Positions 29,900 through 40,181 of a stretch of DNA of 64,000 nucleotides are shown here, in pieces. Under the pieces are notes generated by a model, which saw only the letters and a list, made by a program, of their open reading frames with translations, was not told where the DNA came from and searched no databases. A program made the translations under genes and the position numbers. The stretch is from Clostridium lentum. Its GTDB lineage: Bacteria > Bacillota > Clostridia > Clostridiales > Clostridiaceae. How positions within the stretch are numbered: the stretch's first letter is position 1; every line of letters starts with the position of its first letter. The stretch spans positions 16,716-80,715 of the forward strand of contig NZ_JACOOQ010000015.1 in NCBI RefSeq assembly GCF_014287815.1, in the 5' to 3' direction.

Positions 29900-30085
29900 G
29901 TGGCACGTAAAGCTATTATTGAAAAGTGGAGCAAGACTCCTAAATATAAAACAAGAGCTTATACAAGATGCAGATTATGTGGAAGACCACATTCAGTATT
30001 AAAGAAGTTTGGTATTTGCCGTATATGCTTTAGAGAACTTGCTTACAAAGGTGAAATCCCTGGTTGCAAGAAAGCAAGCTGGTAA
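29900..30085 (+). CDS. rpsN: 30S ribosomal protein S14, zinc-binding type
   Basis: Head protein in the short type Z form (61 residues) with four cysteines (24, 27, 40, 43) in [10 protein letters not shown] and [11 protein letters not shown]. It starts with GTG after AAGGAGGGAAAACT. A longer zinc-free S14 paralogue, if present, is outside this window. Confidence 0.97.
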   Translation: MARKAIIEKWSKTPKYKTRAYTRCRLCGRPHSVLKKFGICRICFRELAYKGEIPGCKKASW

Positions 30086-30116
30086 GAACTTAAACGACTG
30101 AAAGGAGGCAAAATAA

Positions 30117-30515
30117 ATGGTTATGACAGATCCTATCGCAGATTTGCTAACACGTATCAGAAATGCAAATTCTGTAAGACATGAAGTAGTAGAAGTTCCT
30201 TCTTCAAACGTAAAGAAGGCTATTGCAAATATATTATTACAAGAGGGATACATTAAAGAAATCGAGGAATACAACGATGGTGTAGTTCCAATGATGAGAA
30301 TATCTCTTAAATATGGAGCAAACAAAGAAAGAGTTATAACTGGTATTAAGAGAATATCTAAGCCAGGTCTAAGAGTTTACTGCAAGAAGGATGAAGTTCC
30401 AAGAGTTCTTAATGGATTAGGAATTGCTGTAGTTTCAACTTCTAAAGGTTTAGTTGTAGACAGAGAAGCTAGAAAAATGGGCTTAGGCGGAGAAGTTATC
30501 TGCTACGTATGGTAG
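30117..30515 (+). CDS. rpsH: 30S ribosomal protein S8
   Basis: Central-domain 16S rRNA binder and, in E. coli, repressor of the spc operon. The 132 residues begin [20 protein letters not shown] and end in the conserved [33 protein letters not shown] stretch. The ATG at 30117 follows AAAGGAGGCAAAATAA. A 67-base gap precedes rplF. Confidence 0.98.
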   Translation: MVMTDPIADLLTRIRNANSVRHEVVEVPSSNVKKAIANILLQEGYIKEIEEYNDGVVPMMRISLKYGANKERVITGIKRISKPGLRVYCKKDEVPRVLNGLGIAVVSTSKGLVVDREARKMGLGGEVICYVW

Positions 30516-30582
30516 TAATTAATTCAGAAATTAACTTTATATAGATTATTATAGATATACAATTAAAACAGGAGGTGCGATT

Positions 30583-31125
30583 ATGTCAAGAGTAGGTAGA
30601 TTACCAATAGCTATCCCAGCTGGTGTTACTGTAACAGTTGACGAAGCTAACGTTGTTACTGTAAAAGGACCAAAGGGTCAATTAGTTAAAGCTATGGACA
30701 AAGACATGAATATTGCAGTTGAAGACAACCAAGTAGTTGTAACTAGACCTAGTGATGTTAAAGAGCACAGAGCTCTTCACGGATTAACTAGAGCTCTTAT
30801 CAATAACATGGTTACTGGAGTTGAAAAGGGATACTCAAAAACTCTAGAATTAGTTGGTGTTGGTTACAGAGCACAATTACAAGGAAAGAAACTTGTAATG
30901 AACTTAGGATTTTCACATCCAGTTGAAATAGAACCAATCGAAGGAATTACTTTCGAAACACCTGCTGCTACTAAAGTAGTTGTATCAGGTATCGATAAGG
31001 AATTAGTTGGAGCGGCTGCTGCTGATATCAGAAAATGGAGAAAACCTGAACCATACAAAGGTAAGGGAATCAAGTTTGAAGGTGAAGTAATCAGACGTAA
31101 AGAAGGAAAAACTGGTAAGAAATAA
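30583..31125 (+). CDS. rplF: 50S ribosomal protein L6
   Basis: Binds near the sarcin-ricin loop. The 180 residues consist of two similar domains; [18 protein letters not shown] opens the protein and the C-terminal [26 protein letters not shown] is diagnostic. The ATG follows CAGGAGGTGCGATT. Confidence 0.98.
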   Translation: MSRVGRLPIAIPAGVTVTVDEANVVTVKGPKGQLVKAMDKDMNIAVEDNQVVVTRPSDVKEHRALHGLTRALINNMVTGVEKGYSKTLELVGVGYRAQLQGKKLVMNLGFSHPVEIEPIEGITFETPAATKVVVSGIDKELVGAAAADIRKWRKPEPYKGKGIKFEGEVIRRKEGKTGKK

Positions 31126-31145
31126 TTAGGAAGGAGTGAACCAAT

Positions 31146-31508
31146 ATGTTTAAAAAGGCAGACAAAAAGGCTTTAAGAGCAAAACGTCACCTTAGAGTAC
31201 GTAAAAAGATTTCTGGTACTCCTGAAAGACCAAGACTTTCAGTATATAGAAGTGAAAAAAATATATATGCTCAAATAATAGACGATGTTAATGCTGTAAC
31301 ATTAGTATCAGCTTCTACTGTAGATAAAGAGTTAAAAGTAAATGCTGGTGGAAACAAAGAAGCAGCTAAAATGATCGGTGAAGCTGTAGCTAAGAGAGCT
31401 TTAGATAAAGGTATTACTGAAGTTGTATTTGACAGAGGTGGATACGTATATCACGGAAGAGTTCAAGCTTTAGCTGAAGCAGCTAGAGAAGCAGGCTTAA
31501 AATTCTAA
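31146..31508 (+). CDS. rplR: 50S ribosomal protein L18
   Basis: 5S rRNA-binding protein. The 120 residues have a basic N-terminus ([34 protein letters not shown] in parts) and the conserved [21 protein letters not shown] and [26 protein letters not shown]. The ATG follows AGGAAGGAGTGAACCAAT. Confidence 0.98.
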   Translation: MFKKADKKALRAKRHLRVRKKISGTPERPRLSVYRSEKNIYAQIIDDVNAVTLVSASTVDKELKVNAGGNKEAAKMIGEAVAKRALDKGITEVVFDRGGYVYHGRVQALAEAAREAGLKF

Positions 31509-31528
31509 TAGAACGAGGAGGGAACGCA

Positions 31529-32026
31529 ATGAGAATCGATCCTAGCACACTAGACCTTAAAGAAAAGGTTGTTTATATAAACAGAGTTACTAAGGTTGTT
31601 AAGGGTGGTAGAAACTTCAGATTCAGCGCACTAGTAGTTGTTGGTGATGAGAACGGACACGTTGGTGTTGGAACTGGTAAATCAATCGAAATCCCAGAAG
31701 CAATCAAAAAAGGTATCGAAGACGCTAAGAAAAACATGGTTAGCGTTGCTATAGTTGGAACAACAGTTCCTCACGAAATATATGGTAGATTTGGAACTGG
31801 TAAAGTTTTAATCATGCCAGCTAAAGAAGGTACAGGAGTTATCGCTGGTGGACCAGCAAGAGCTGTATTAGAATTAGCAGGGTTAAAGGACGTTAGAGCT
31901 AAGTCTTTAGGTTCAAACAACCCAAGAAACATGGTAAATGCTACAATTAATGGTTTAGCAAGCTTAAGAACAGCTGAGGATATAGCTAAGTTAAGAGGCA
32001 AAACTGTTGAAGAGATATTAGGTTAG
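31529..32026 (+). CDS. rpsE: 30S ribosomal protein S5
   Basis: Works with S4 in decoding accuracy and mRNA unwinding. The 165 residues have the N-terminal double-stranded-RNA-like domain ([30 protein letters not shown] in parts) and the C-terminal [33 protein letters not shown]. The ATG follows CGAGGAGGGAACGCA. Confidence 0.98.
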   Translation: MRIDPSTLDLKEKVVYINRVTKVVKGGRNFRFSALVVVGDENGHVGVGTGKSIEIPEAIKKGIEDAKKNMVSVAIVGTTVPHEIYGRFGTGKVLIMPAKEGTGVIAGGPARAVLELAGLKDVRAKSLGSNNPRNMVNATINGLASLRTAEDIAKLRGKTVEEILG

Positions 32027-32039
32027 GAGGTATCACGCA

Positions 32040-32219
32040 ATGGCAAAGATAAAGGTTACTTTAGTTAAAAGCTTAATAGGCAGAAAGAAAGACCATATCG
32101 CTACTGCAAACGCTCTTGGTCTAAAAAAGATCGGAAAGACAGTAGAGCATGAGCTTACTCCTCAAATAAAAGGTATGATCGATAAAGTAAACTACTTATT
32201 AAAAGTAGAAGAAGTATAA
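32040..32219 (+). CDS. rpmD: 50S ribosomal protein L30
   Basis: Small large-subunit protein of 59 residues, starting with ATG at 32040 after TTAGGAGGTATCACGCA and ending TAA at 32217-32219. It reads [20 protein letters not shown], then [20 protein letters not shown], both diagnostic. It lies between rpsE and rplO in the normal spc order. Confidence 0.96.
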   Translation: MAKIKVTLVKSLIGRKKDHIATANALGLKKIGKTVEHELTPQIKGMIDKVNYLLKVEEV

Positions 32220-32242
32220 TATAACGAGGAGGTGTTTTTAGA

Positions 32243-32683
32243 ATGAAACTTCATGAGTTAAAACCTGCAGCAGGTAGTAAAAAAGCTCCTAAAAGAGTTG
32301 GTAGAGGTACTGGTTCAGGATTAGGAAGAAATGCTGGTAAAGGTGAAAAAGGACAAAACGCTAGATCTGGTGGTGGAGTTAGACCTGGATTCGAAGGTGG
32401 TCAAATGCCATTATACAGAAGACTTCCAAAGAGAGGATTCACAAATATCTTCGCTAAGAAGTATGTTTCAATAAATGTTGATAGATTAAACATTTTTGAA
32501 AATGGAACAGTTGTTACTCCAGAATTATTACTTGAAACAAGAGTTATAAGTAAAGTATTAGATGGTGTTAAAATATTAGGAAATGGGACTATAGATAAAA
32601 GCCTAACGGTTCAAGGATGTAAATTCTCAAAATCAGCGGCTGAAAAGATCGAGGCAGCTGGAGGAAAAGTTGAGGTGATTTAG
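32243..32683 (+). CDS. rplO: 50S ribosomal protein L15
   Basis: Late-assembly large-subunit protein. The 146 residues show the glycine-rich N-terminal extension ([50 protein letters not shown] in parts) that threads through rRNA, then a globular end. The ATG follows CGAGGAGGTGTTTTTAGA. secY begins one base after its stop. Confidence 0.98.
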   Translation: MKLHELKPAAGSKKAPKRVGRGTGSGLGRNAGKGEKGQNARSGGGVRPGFEGGQMPLYRRLPKRGFTNIFAKKYVSINVDRLNIFENGTVVTPELLLETRVISKVLDGVKILGNGTIDKSLTVQGCKFSKSAAEKIEAAGGKVEVI

Positions 32684-32684
32684 T

Positions 32685-33956
32685 ATGCTATCAACCCTAC
32701 GTAATGCCTGGAAGGTTCCGGAATTAAGAAAAAGGTTCTTATGGACGATTTTTCTAGTTGCAATTTTCAGGATTGGGATACATATTCCAGTTCCTGGGAT
32801 TGACACTAGTGCCTTGAGCACATTAACTGAATCCGGTGGATTATTAAGTTTTTATAACTTAATATCAGGTGGAGCTTTCACGAAAGCTAGTATATTAGCT
32901 TTAAGTGTATCGCCTTACATCAATGCTTCAATCATAATGCAATTATTAACAATTGCAATACCTTCATTAGAACAATTATCTAAGGAAGGTGAAGAAGGAA
33001 GAAAGAAGATCCAAAGCATTACTAGATATGTATCTATAGGGATTGCTTGCGTATTAGCTTTAGGTGTTTATTCAACTATTGCTAATTTAGGTGCAACTAG
33101 TGGAGTAGGAACACCTGAAAAAATAGTAATAATATTCTCACTAGTAGTTGGATCAACTTTCTGTATGTGGCTTGGTGACCAAATCACACAAAAAGGATTT
33201 GGAAATGGTGTTTCAATCTTAATATTTGTAAATATAGTATCTCAGATACCTTCAACTGTTAATTCGGTTTATACCCTAAAGACAGCAGGAGAGATATCTA
33301 TAATTGAAATATTATTATTCTTAGTTGGAGTGATTGCCCTTTTAGCAGTTACAATATTCTTCTCATTAGCAGAAAGAAGAGTGCCAATTCAATATGCTGG
33401 TAAAGCTGTTGGTTCAAAAGTAATGAAAGGCCAATCAACACATATACCACTAAGTATAATAGGATCTGCAGTTATTGCTATAATATTTGCAATGTCAGTA
33501 ATGATGTTCCCAACAACAATTGCTGCTTTCTTCCCTTCAAAGGGATGGGCTAGCTGGATTACTAGCAGTAAGTACAGTATTTTCAATACAGGTACTTGGA
33601 TGTATCCGGTTTGTTATTCAGTATTAACTATTTTCTTTACATGGTTCTATACTCAAATAACATTTAAACCAGATGAAATGGCTGAAAATCTTCATAAGTC
33701 AGCAGGATTTGTTCCTGGTATAAGACCTGGAGAAGCTACAGAAAAGTATTTTGAAAATCTACTTACTAAAGTATCTATAATTGGAGGGTTATTTGCAGCG
33801 TTTTTAGCAGTAACACCAATATTAGTTGGAAAATATATATCAGGAGTTCAGTTCGGTGGAACATCTTTATTAATAATAATTGGGGTTGCACTAGATTTTT
33901 CTAGACAATTAGACTCACAATTAGTGATGAGACACTATGATGGATTCTTAAAATAG
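32685..33956 (+). CDS. secY: Preprotein translocase subunit SecY
   Basis: Membrane channel of the Sec system. The 423 residues contain ten hydrophobic segments; recognisable parts are [12 protein letters not shown] after helix 1, [29 protein letters not shown] (plug and helix 2), [13 protein letters not shown] in a cytosolic loop and [15 protein letters not shown] in the ribosome-contacting loop. The ribosome-binding site lies inside the end of rplO (GAGGTGATTT). SecE, its partner, is encoded at 7123-7353. Confidence 0.98.
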   Translation: MLSTLRNAWKVPELRKRFLWTIFLVAIFRIGIHIPVPGIDTSALSTLTESGGLLSFYNLISGGAFTKASILALSVSPYINASIIMQLLTIAIPSLEQLSKEGEEGRKKIQSITRYVSIGIACVLALGVYSTIANLGATSGVGTPEKIVIIFSLVVGSTFCMWLGDQITQKGFGNGVSILIFVNIVSQIPSTVNSVYTLKTAGEISIIEILLFLVGVIALLAVTIFFSLAERRVPIQYAGKAVGSKVMKGQSTHIPLSIIGSAVIAIIFAMSVMMFPTTIAAFFPSKGWASWITSSKYSIFNTGTWMYPVCYSVLTIFFTWFYTQITFKPDEMAENLHKSAGFVPGIRPGEATEKYFENLLTKVSIIGGLFAAFLAVTPILVGKYISGVQFGGTSLLIIIGVALDFSRQLDSQLVMRHYDGFLK

Positions 33957-33978
33957 ATTAATAATGGAGATGATGCCG

Positions 33979-34629
33979 GTGAAAATCGTATTGTTAGGTC
34001 CTCCAGGGGCTGGAAAAGGAACACAGGCAAAATCAATTAGTAATAGATACTCTATACCACATATTTCTACTGGGGATATCTTTAGAAAAAATATTTCTGA
34101 AGCAACCCCTTTAGGAATTGAAGCTAAAGGATATATGGATAAGGGACTTTTAGTTCCTGATGAAGTAACTATTAACATGGTTAAAGATAGATTAACTTGG
34201 GAAGACTGTAAAAACGGTTATCTTTTAGATGGGTTTCCAAGAACTGTTGCACAAGCAGAAGCCCTTGAAACATTCTTAGATTCAAGAGATGAAAATATAG
34301 ATACAGCTTTATTAATTGATGTACCTATGGAATTCATACTTGAAAGAATGACAGGAAGAAGAGTTTGTGGATCATGTGGAGCTAGTTACCACGTGAAATT
34401 CAACCCAACTAAGGTTGAAGGAATATGTGATGTATGCGGAAGCGAAGTAGTTCAAAGAAAAGATGATAGAGAAGATACGGTTAGGGAAAGACTAGACGTA
34501 TATGAAAGACAAACACAACCACTGATTGATTTTTACAAAGAAAAAAATCTACTTTCTACGGTAGATGGAACAAAAGCTATTAACGAAGTATTTAATGATA
34601 TTTGTGAATTATTCGGGAGAGTTGATTAA
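33979..34629 (+). CDS. adk: Adenylate kinase
   Basis: Interconverts ATP+AMP and 2 ADP. From the GTG at 33979, eight bases after GGAGA, the protein has 216 residues: Walker [10 protein letters not shown] at 7-15, AMP-binding [15 protein letters not shown], and a long LID domain with a four-cysteine zinc site (Cys130, 133, 150, 153) typical of Gram-positives. An in-frame ATG five codons upstream overlaps the ribosome-binding site. The stop overlaps the map start by one base. Confidence 0.97.
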   Translation: MKIVLLGPPGAGKGTQAKSISNRYSIPHISTGDIFRKNISEATPLGIEAKGYMDKGLLVPDEVTINMVKDRLTWEDCKNGYLLDGFPRTVAQAEALETFLDSRDENIDTALLIDVPMEFILERMTGRRVCGSCGASYHVKFNPTKVEGICDVCGSEVVQRKDDREDTVRERLDVYERQTQPLIDFYKEKNLLSTVDGTKAINEVFNDICELFGRVD

Positions 34630-35378
34630 TGATCATTATTAAAAATGATAAAGAAATCGACCTAATGAGGAAAGCTGGTAAAATAGTAGCGGAAACGCTT
34701 CTAGTGGTTGAGAAAAACATAAAGCCAGGCATAACTACTGCCGAATTAGATAGGATAGCAGAAGAATTTATAACTAAGCATGGGGCAAAACCTTCATTTA
34801 AAGGGCTCTATGGATTTCCTGCATCACTATGCATATCTGTTAATGAGCAAGTAGTTCATGGAATACCAGGAAGGTATGTATTAAAAGAAGGAGATATTGT
34901 TAGTGTAGATTGTGGAGCTATTATTGATGGCTATCACGGAGATGCTGCAAGAACCTTCGCTGTTGGAAATATTTCAGAAGAAGCACAAAAGCTTATTGAA
35001 GTAACTAAAGAAAGTTTTTTCAAAGGTTTAGAAGCTGCAAAAGTAGGAAATAATCTAACTGATATTTCAAATGAAATACAAAAATATATTGAGGCTTCAG
35101 GGTTCTCTGTTGTAAGAGATTTCGTTGGGCATGGAATTGGAAAAGATCTTCATGAAGATCCAGAGGTTCCAAACTTCGGAAGACCAGGCCGAGGTCCAAA
35201 ATTAGTGACTGGTATGGCTCTAGCTATTGAACCTATGGTTAACGTAGGAAGTCATAGAGTTAAAACATTAGGTGATGATTGGACAGTTATCACCAGTGAT
35301 AAAAGTCTATCAGCACATTATGAAAATACAGTCATAATTTTACCAGATGGACCAGAGATACTAACACTAGTTAAATAA
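34629..35378 (+). CDS. map: Methionine aminopeptidase, type I
   Basis: Removes the first methionine from new proteins, with two metal ions. The 249 residues show the pita-bread fold ligands: VSVDCGAIIDGYHGDAARTF (two Asp), GHGIGKDLHEDPEVPNFG (His), MALAIEPMV (Glu) and HYENTVIILPDGPEIL (Glu). ATG overlaps the adk stop (TAATG). The secY-adk-map-infA order is the common Firmicute arrangement. Confidence 0.97.
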   Translation: MIIIKNDKEIDLMRKAGKIVAETLLVVEKNIKPGITTAELDRIAEEFITKHGAKPSFKGLYGFPASLCISVNEQVVHGIPGRYVLKEGDIVSVDCGAIIDGYHGDAARTFAVGNISEEAQKLIEVTKESFFKGLEAAKVGNNLTDISNEIQKYIEASGFSVVRDFVGHGIGKDLHEDPEVPNFGRPGRGPKLVTGMALAIEPMVNVGSHRVKTLGDDWTVITSDKSLSAHYENTVIILPDGPEILTLVK

Positions 35379-35459
35379 GTGTTGCTTAGTTATAAATTCG
35401 CATGAAACCATATGGTGTCTTGTAAATTTATGGCTAAGGTAATCATCGAGGTGAAAAGT

Positions 35460-35741
35460 TTGCAAAACAATGACTTAATTGGAAAACTTGTTATTTCAAA
35501 TTCAGGTAGGGATAAAAATCAAATGTATGTCATAGTAGATAATATAGATGATAATTATTACCTATTGAGCAATGGAAAAACAAAGACAATTCAGATGCCG
35601 AAAAAAAAGAAGATAAAACATTTTGATGTTTTAGAAGATGCTGAAGATCATATTAAAACTGCTCTAGCAGCTAAAGATAAAGGCACTGATTTAAAGATTA
35701 AGAGATTTTTAAAGCTTAAAGGCATTGTTAAGGAGGGTTGA
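35460..35741 (+). CDS. KOW-domain RNA-binding protein
   Basis: A 93-residue protein with an L14e/KOW-like start ([34 protein letters not shown]) and a lysine-rich [16 protein letters not shown] stretch, then a basic helical tail. Such proteins occur between map and infA in many Firmicutes and are thought to bind RNA on the ribosome, but no exact role is established to my knowledge. The TTG at 35460 lies seven bases after CGAGGTG and gives the best start; a GTG at 35451 overlaps that site and an ATG at 35412 has none. infA follows after seven bases. Confidence 0.75.
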   Translation: MQNNDLIGKLVISNSGRDKNQMYVIVDNIDDNYYLLSNGKTKTIQMPKKKKIKHFDVLEDAEDHIKTALAAKDKGTDLKIKRFLKLKGIVKEG

Positions 35742-35748
35742 TTACCTT

Positions 35749-35967
35749 ATGTCAAAAGATGATGTAATAGAAATGCAAGGTGTAGTTTTAGAAGCTTTAC
35801 CTAATGCAATGTTTCAAGTTGAGTTAGAAAGTGGTCATAAAATACTAGCTCACATATCAGGAAAATTAAGAATGAACTTCATAAGAATTCTTCCGGGAGA
35901 TAAAGTAACAATAGAGCTTTCTCCATATGACCTAACAAGAGGAAGAATTACTTGGAGAGCAAAATAA
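35749..35967 (+). CDS. infA: Translation initiation factor IF-1
   Basis: OB-fold protein that binds the A site of the 30S subunit during initiation. The 72 residues include [71 protein letters not shown] in sequential blocks. The ATG at 35749 follows AAGGAGGGTTGATTACCTT. Confidence 0.98.
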   Translation: MSKDDVIEMQGVVLEALPNAMFQVELESGHKILAHISGKLRMNFIRILPGDKVTIELSPYDLTRGRITWRAK

Positions 35968-35985
35968 GGTGTGAAGTCACCATAA

Positions 35986-36120
<135 letters not shown>

Positions 36121-36165
36121 TATAATTAAGTATTAGGCAAATATATTTTTACAAATATTAATATA

Positions 36166-36194
36166 TTGACTTTTATTACAAATTTCAATATTAT
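36166..36194 (+). promoter_or_regulatory. Promoter of the rpsM-rplQ unit
   Basis: TTGACT at 36166-36171, 17 bases, TATTAT at 36189-36194, between rpmJ and rpsM. Each hexamer differs by one base from consensus. Confidence 0.75.
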
Positions 36195-36220
36195 TATATA
36201 GGCAATATTTAAGTCGATAA

Positions 36221-36272
36221 TTTTAGGTGCGGCTGCAATAGTAATTGCAATTAGTTATCTATTAACCTAAAA
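36221..36272 (+). other. Structured leader of rpsM
   Basis: TTTTAGGT (36221-36228) pairs exactly with ACCTAAAA (36265-36272), and inside it TGCAAT (36234-36239) pairs with ATTGCA (36244-36249) around AGTA. In E. coli S4 controls the alpha operon from a fold before rpsM; the same operon content is seen here (rpsD is the third gene), so an S4 target is possible. Confidence 0.5.
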
Positions 36273-36330
36273 TTCATTATAAATTATTTAATAAATAATT
36301 GCATTCCAACTTATCAGGAGGTGTAAATCA

Positions 36331-36696
36331 ATGGCAAGAATTTCAGGAGTTGACCTACCAAGAGAAAAAAGAGTTGAGATAGGTCTAACATATATATACG
36401 GTATAGGATTATCTACTTCTCAAAAGATTTTAGCTGAAACTGGAGTAAACCCAGACACTAGAGTTAAAGATCTTACTGAAGAAGAAGTTAATGCAATCAG
36501 AAACTTCGTTAAGAATATTACAGTTGAAGGTGACTTAAGAAGAGAAGTTGCTTTAAACATAAAGAGATTAGTTGAAATCGGATGTTACAGAGGAATAAGA
36601 CATAGAAAAGGTCTTCCAGTTAGAGGACAAAAGACTAAGACTAATGCTAGAACTAGAAAAGGTCCTAAGAAGACAATCGCAAACAAGAAGAAATAG
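36331..36696 (+). CDS. rpsM: 30S ribosomal protein S13
   Basis: Head protein that contacts P-site tRNA and forms bridges to the 50S subunit. The 121 residues show [45 protein letters not shown] and a basic tail [20 protein letters not shown]. The ATG follows CAGGAGGTGTAAATCA. Confidence 0.98.
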   Translation: MARISGVDLPREKRVEIGLTYIYGIGLSTSQKILAETGVNPDTRVKDLTEEEVNAIRNFVKNITVEGDLRREVALNIKRLVEIGCYRGIRHRKGLPVRGQKTKTNARTRKGPKKTIANKKK

Positions 36697-36711
36697 TGAG
36701 GAGGGATTTCA

Positions 36712-37104
36712 ATGGCTCAAAAAGTTAAAAAGACTAGAAGAAGAAAAGAAAGAAAGAATGTTGAACATGGTGCTGCACACATCAAATCAACTTTCAATAA
36801 CTCAATAGTTACTTTAACTGATGCAGCAGGAAATGCTTTATCATGGTCAAGTGCTGGAGCTTTAGGTTTCAGAGGATCAAGAAAGAGTACTCCATTCGCA
36901 TCACAAATGGCAGCAGAAACTGCAGCTAAAGCGGCTATGGAACACGGTCTAAAGAGTATAGAAGTATACGTTAAGGGACCAGGTGCTGGAAGAGAAGCAG
37001 CTATAAGATCTTTACAAGCTGCTGGATTAGAAGTAACTTTAATAAAAGATGTTACTCCAATTCCACACAACGGATGTAGACCACCAAAAAGAAGAAGAGT
37101 TTAG
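36712..37104 (+). CDS. rpsK: 30S ribosomal protein S11
   Basis: Platform protein near the E-site codon. The 130 residues include [45 protein letters not shown] in sequential parts and end [17 protein letters not shown]. The ATG follows GAGGAGGGATTTCA. Confidence 0.98.
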   Translation: MAQKVKKTRRRKERKNVEHGAAHIKSTFNNSIVTLTDAAGNALSWSSAGALGFRGSRKSTPFASQMAAETAAKAAMEHGLKSIEVYVKGPGAGREAAIRSLQAAGLEVTLIKDVTPIPHNGCRPPKRRRV

Positions 37105-37136
37105 TTTATATATAAGTTCAACAGGAGGTGTAACGA

Positions 37137-37757
37137 ATGGCAAGATATACTGGAGCTACATGTAGATTATGTAGAAGAGAAGGTCAAAAGCTATTCCTTA
37201 AGGGAGATAGATGCTTTACTGATAAATGTGCTTTCGTTAGAAGAAGCTATGCACCAGGACAACATGGAGCAGCTAAGAAAAAGATGTCTAACTACGGAGT
37301 TCAATTAAGAGAAAAGCAAAAAGCAAGAAGAATATACGGTGTTTTAGAGAGACAATTTAGAGCATACTATGAAAAAGCTGAACACATGAAAGGTATCAGC
37401 GGTGAAAACTTACTTAAATTATTAGAAATGAGATTAGATAACGTTGTTTACAGATTAGGATACGGTGCTTCAAGAAACGAAGCTAGACAATTAGTAACAC
37501 ACGGTCATTTCTTAGTAAATGGTAAAAAAGTTGATATTCCATCATTCAAGGTATCAGTTAACGATGTTATATCTGTTTGTGAAAAGAGCAGAGGAACTGA
37601 AAAGTTCAAGACATTTGTTGAAAACCCAAAAACATTACCAAAATGGTTAGAAGCTAACGTTGAAAACTATGAAGGTAAAGTTGTTGCTGAACCAGCTAGA
37701 GAAGACATTGATGTACCAATTAATGAAACTCTAATCGTTGAGTTATACAGCAAATAA
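37137..37757 (+). CDS. rpsD: 30S ribosomal protein S4
   Basis: Starts small-subunit assembly and is often a translational repressor. The 206 residues have an N-terminal zinc site (Cys9, Cys12, Cys26, Cys31), [20 protein letters not shown], and an S4 RNA-binding domain ([38 protein letters not shown] in parts). The ATG follows CAGGAGGTGTAACGA. The S4 gene lies inside the alpha operon here, whereas Bacillus keeps it apart. Confidence 0.98.
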   Translation: MARYTGATCRLCRREGQKLFLKGDRCFTDKCAFVRRSYAPGQHGAAKKKMSNYGVQLREKQKARRIYGVLERQFRAYYEKAEHMKGISGENLLKLLEMRLDNVVYRLGYGASRNEARQLVTHGHFLVNGKKVDIPSFKVSVNDVISVCEKSRGTEKFKTFVENPKTLPKWLEANVENYEGKVVAEPAREDIDVPINETLIVELYSK

Positions 37758-37827
37758 AATCTAACTTTGTAAAATAAGATCTAGTCTTAAGTGCAATTTT
37801 AGAATCAGTTGCCCTCATAATTAGATT
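37758..37827 (+). other. Possible three-way fold between rpsD and rpoA
   Basis: AATCTAA (37758-37764) pairs with TTAGATT (37821-37827). Inside are TAAGA/TCTTA (37775-37789) and GCAA/TTGC (37793-37812). The helices are short and AT-rich, so the fold is tentative. Confidence 0.35.
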
Positions 37828-37855
37828 GCCATTTTAATATAAGGAGGGTTTTTAA

Positions 37856-38803
37856 ATGTTAGAAATCGAAAAGCCAATAATAGAGTGCATTGAATCAAAT
37901 GAAGATGGTACTTATGGTAAGTATGTAGTTGAACCACTTGAAAGAGGATATGGAATTACACTTGGAAATGCTATGAGAAGAATATTACTTTCATCACTTC
38001 CAGGTGTAGCAACTACATCTGTTAAAATCGATACAGTACTTCATGAATTCTCAACTGTACAAGGCGTTAAAGAAGATGTTACAGAATTAATTCTTAACAT
38101 CAAATCATTAGCGTTAACAATGGAAGGTGAAGGACCAAAGACTATCTATATAGATGCTCAAGGTCCAGGTGTAGTAACAGGAGCTGACATTAAGACAGAC
38201 GGAGATGTTGAAGTTATTAATAAAGACCTACATATAGCGACTTTAGATGATAACGGAAAACTATATATGGAGTTAACAGTAAACAGAGGAAGAGGATATG
38301 TTACTCAAAATAAAAATAAGAGTGAATCATTACCACTTTCAGCTATAGCTGTTGATTCAATATATACTCCAGTTAAAAGAGTTAATTTCACAGTAGAGAA
38401 TACTAGAGTTGGTCAAATTACTGACTATGATAAGTTAACTTTAGAAATCTGGACTAATGGTACTATTAAAATAGATGAAGCTATAAGCTTATCTGCTAAA
38501 ATTTTAATAGAACACTTCAAGTTATTCATGTCCTTAGGCGTTGCGACTAATGATGTTGAAATAATGATAGAAAAAGAAGAAGATAAAAAGGAAAAAGTAC
38601 TAGAAATGACTGTTGAAGAGCTAGATCTTTCAGTTAGATCATATAACTGTTTAAAGAGAGCTGGTATTAATACAGTTCAAGAGCTTGCTGGTAAATCAAT
38701 GGATGACATGATGAAGGTAAGAAATCTAGGAAAGAAATCCTTAGAAGAAGTTGAAAGAAAGCTTAAAGAATTAGGTTTAAGCTTAAAATTAAGCGACGAG
38801 TAA
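37856..38803 (+). CDS. rpoA: RNA polymerase subunit alpha
   Basis: Scaffold for polymerase assembly and target of UP elements and activators. The 315 residues show the N-terminal dimerisation domain ([38 protein letters not shown] in parts), a linker rich in Glu and Lys, and the C-terminal DNA-binding domain ([44 protein letters not shown] in parts). The ATG follows AAGGAGGGTTTTTAA. Confidence 0.98.
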   Translation: MLEIEKPIIECIESNEDGTYGKYVVEPLERGYGITLGNAMRRILLSSLPGVATTSVKIDTVLHEFSTVQGVKEDVTELILNIKSLALTMEGEGPKTIYIDAQGPGVVTGADIKTDGDVEVINKDLHIATLDDNGKLYMELTVNRGRGYVTQNKNKSESLPLSAIAVDSIYTPVKRVNFTVENTRVGQITDYDKLTLEIWTNGTIKIDEAISLSAKILIEHFKLFMSLGVATNDVEIMIEKEEDKKEKVLEMTVEELDLSVRSYNCLKRAGINTVQELAGKSMDDMMKVRNLGKKSLEEVERKLKELGLSLKLSDE

Positions 38804-38815
38804 GGAGGAAGATCC

Positions 38816-39157
38816 ATGGCAGGTTATCGTAAGTTAGGTCTTGCTACAGACCAAAGAAGAGCTATGTTAAGAAGCTTAGTAACAAGCTTTTTAAAGCACG
38901 GAAGAATAGAAACTACTGAAACTAGAGCTAAAGAAACTAGAAGTATAGCTGAAAAAATGATCACTCTTGCAAAAAGAGGAGATCTTCACGCTAGAAGACA
39001 AGTTTTATCTTATGTTTTAGAAGAAGAAGTTGTTAAGACATTATTCGAAGAAATCGCACCAAAGTATGCTGAAAGAAATGGTGGATACACTAGAATAATT
39101 AAAAAAGGCCCTAGAAGAGGGGACGGAGCAGAAGTTGTTATACTTGAATTAGTATAA
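38816..39157 (+). CDS. rplQ: 50S ribosomal protein L17
   Basis: Large-subunit protein at the tunnel exit. The 113 residues start [39 protein letters not shown] in blocks, and end [25 protein letters not shown]. The ATG follows AAGGAGGAAGATCC. It is the last gene of the ribosomal super-cluster and is followed by a strong terminator. Confidence 0.98.
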   Translation: MAGYRKLGLATDQRRAMLRSLVTSFLKHGRIETTETRAKETRSIAEKMITLAKRGDLHARRQVLSYVLEEEVVKTLFEEIAPKYAERNGGYTRIIKKGPRRGDGAEVVILELV

Positions 39158-39167
39158 TTTCTTTTAG

Positions 39168-39205
39168 GGGGGATTAAGTGTTAAGCTTAATCCCTCTTTT
39201 TTTTT
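39168..39205 (+). terminator. Terminator of the rpsM-rplQ unit
   Basis: GGGGGATTAAG (39168-39178) pairs with CTTAATCCCTC (39186-39196), one G-U pair, followed by nine T. It begins 10 bases after the rplQ stop. Confidence 0.93.
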
Positions 39206-39338
39206 ATAAATATTATGTAAAAGCTTATAATATTATAGAAAATAATGTATACTTAAATTTAATAAGTTAGCTTATAAAGAAAATAAAAGCACTATAGGTT
39301 TTTATATGATATTTAATGATTAAAAGGGAGGAAAATGC

Positions 39339-40181
39339 TTGAATACAATGATTGAATGTAGAAATTTAGTTTTTAAATATACAGCTAGTGAAAACCAGGA
39401 AGAAAAGATTGCCATAAATGATGTAAATCTTCAAATAACAGAGGGTGAATTTATTGCTATATTAGGACATAATGGTTCGGGAAAATCTACTATGGCAAAA
39501 CATATGAATGCATTGTTGATTCCTACCGATGGAAAAATGTTAGTAAATAAAATGGATACTTCTGATATGAATAACTTATGGAATATAAGGGAAACAGCTG
39601 GAATGGTTTTTCAAAATCCAGATAATCAATTAGTAGCAACTATAGTAGAAGAAGATGTTGCTTTTGGACCAGAAAACTTAGGTGTACCACCAGAAGAAAT
39701 AAGAAAAAGAGTTGATGAGGCTTTAGAGAGGGTTGGAATGTCAGAGTATAAAAAGCATGCACCACATTTGCTTTCTGGTGGACAAAAGCAGAGAATAGCC
39801 ATAGCAGGCATCTTAGCTATGAAACCTAAATGTATAATATTTGATGAGCCAACAGCAATGCTTGATCCATCAGGTAGAAAAGAAGTACTTGATACTATTA
39901 TTGATTTAAATAGAAATTATGGAATTACAGTAATACTTATAACTCATTATATGGATGAAGCAGCTAAGGCTGATAGAATAGTTGTGATGGATAAAGGAAA
40001 GTTGATTTTAGATGGAAAGCCACGAGATGTTTTCTCTAATGTAGAAAAGATGAAAAATATAGGGCTAGATGTTCCTCAAGTAACAGAATTAAGCTATGAG
40101 TTGCAAAAAGTAGGAATTAATATAGATACTAGAATATTAGATGTGAATGAGATGGTGAATGCAATATGTCAATTAAAATAG
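39339..40181 (+). CDS. ecfA1: ECF transporter ATPase A1 (CbiO-type)
   Basis: One of the two ATPases that energise vitamin and metal uptake through interchangeable EcfS substrate-binding proteins. The 280 residues have Walker [10 protein letters not shown], a Q-loop ([21 protein letters not shown]), signature [14 protein letters not shown], Walker [14 protein letters not shown] and the switch His in LITHYMDE. The TTG at 39339 lies seven bases after GGGAGG; an ATG three codons later is too far from that site. It overlaps ecfA2 by 16 bases. No EcfS gene is adjacent, so the module likely serves several S components. Confidence 0.93.
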   Translation: MNTMIECRNLVFKYTASENQEEKIAINDVNLQITEGEFIAILGHNGSGKSTMAKHMNALLIPTDGKMLVNKMDTSDMNNLWNIRETAGMVFQNPDNQLVATIVEEDVAFGPENLGVPPEEIRKRVDEALERVGMSEYKKHAPHLLSGGQKQRIAIAGILAMKPKCIIFDEPTAMLDPSGRKEVLDTIIDLNRNYGITVILITHYMDEAAKADRIVVMDKGKLILDGKPRDVFSNVEKMKNIGLDVPQVTELSYELQKVGINIDTRILDVNEMVNAICQLK

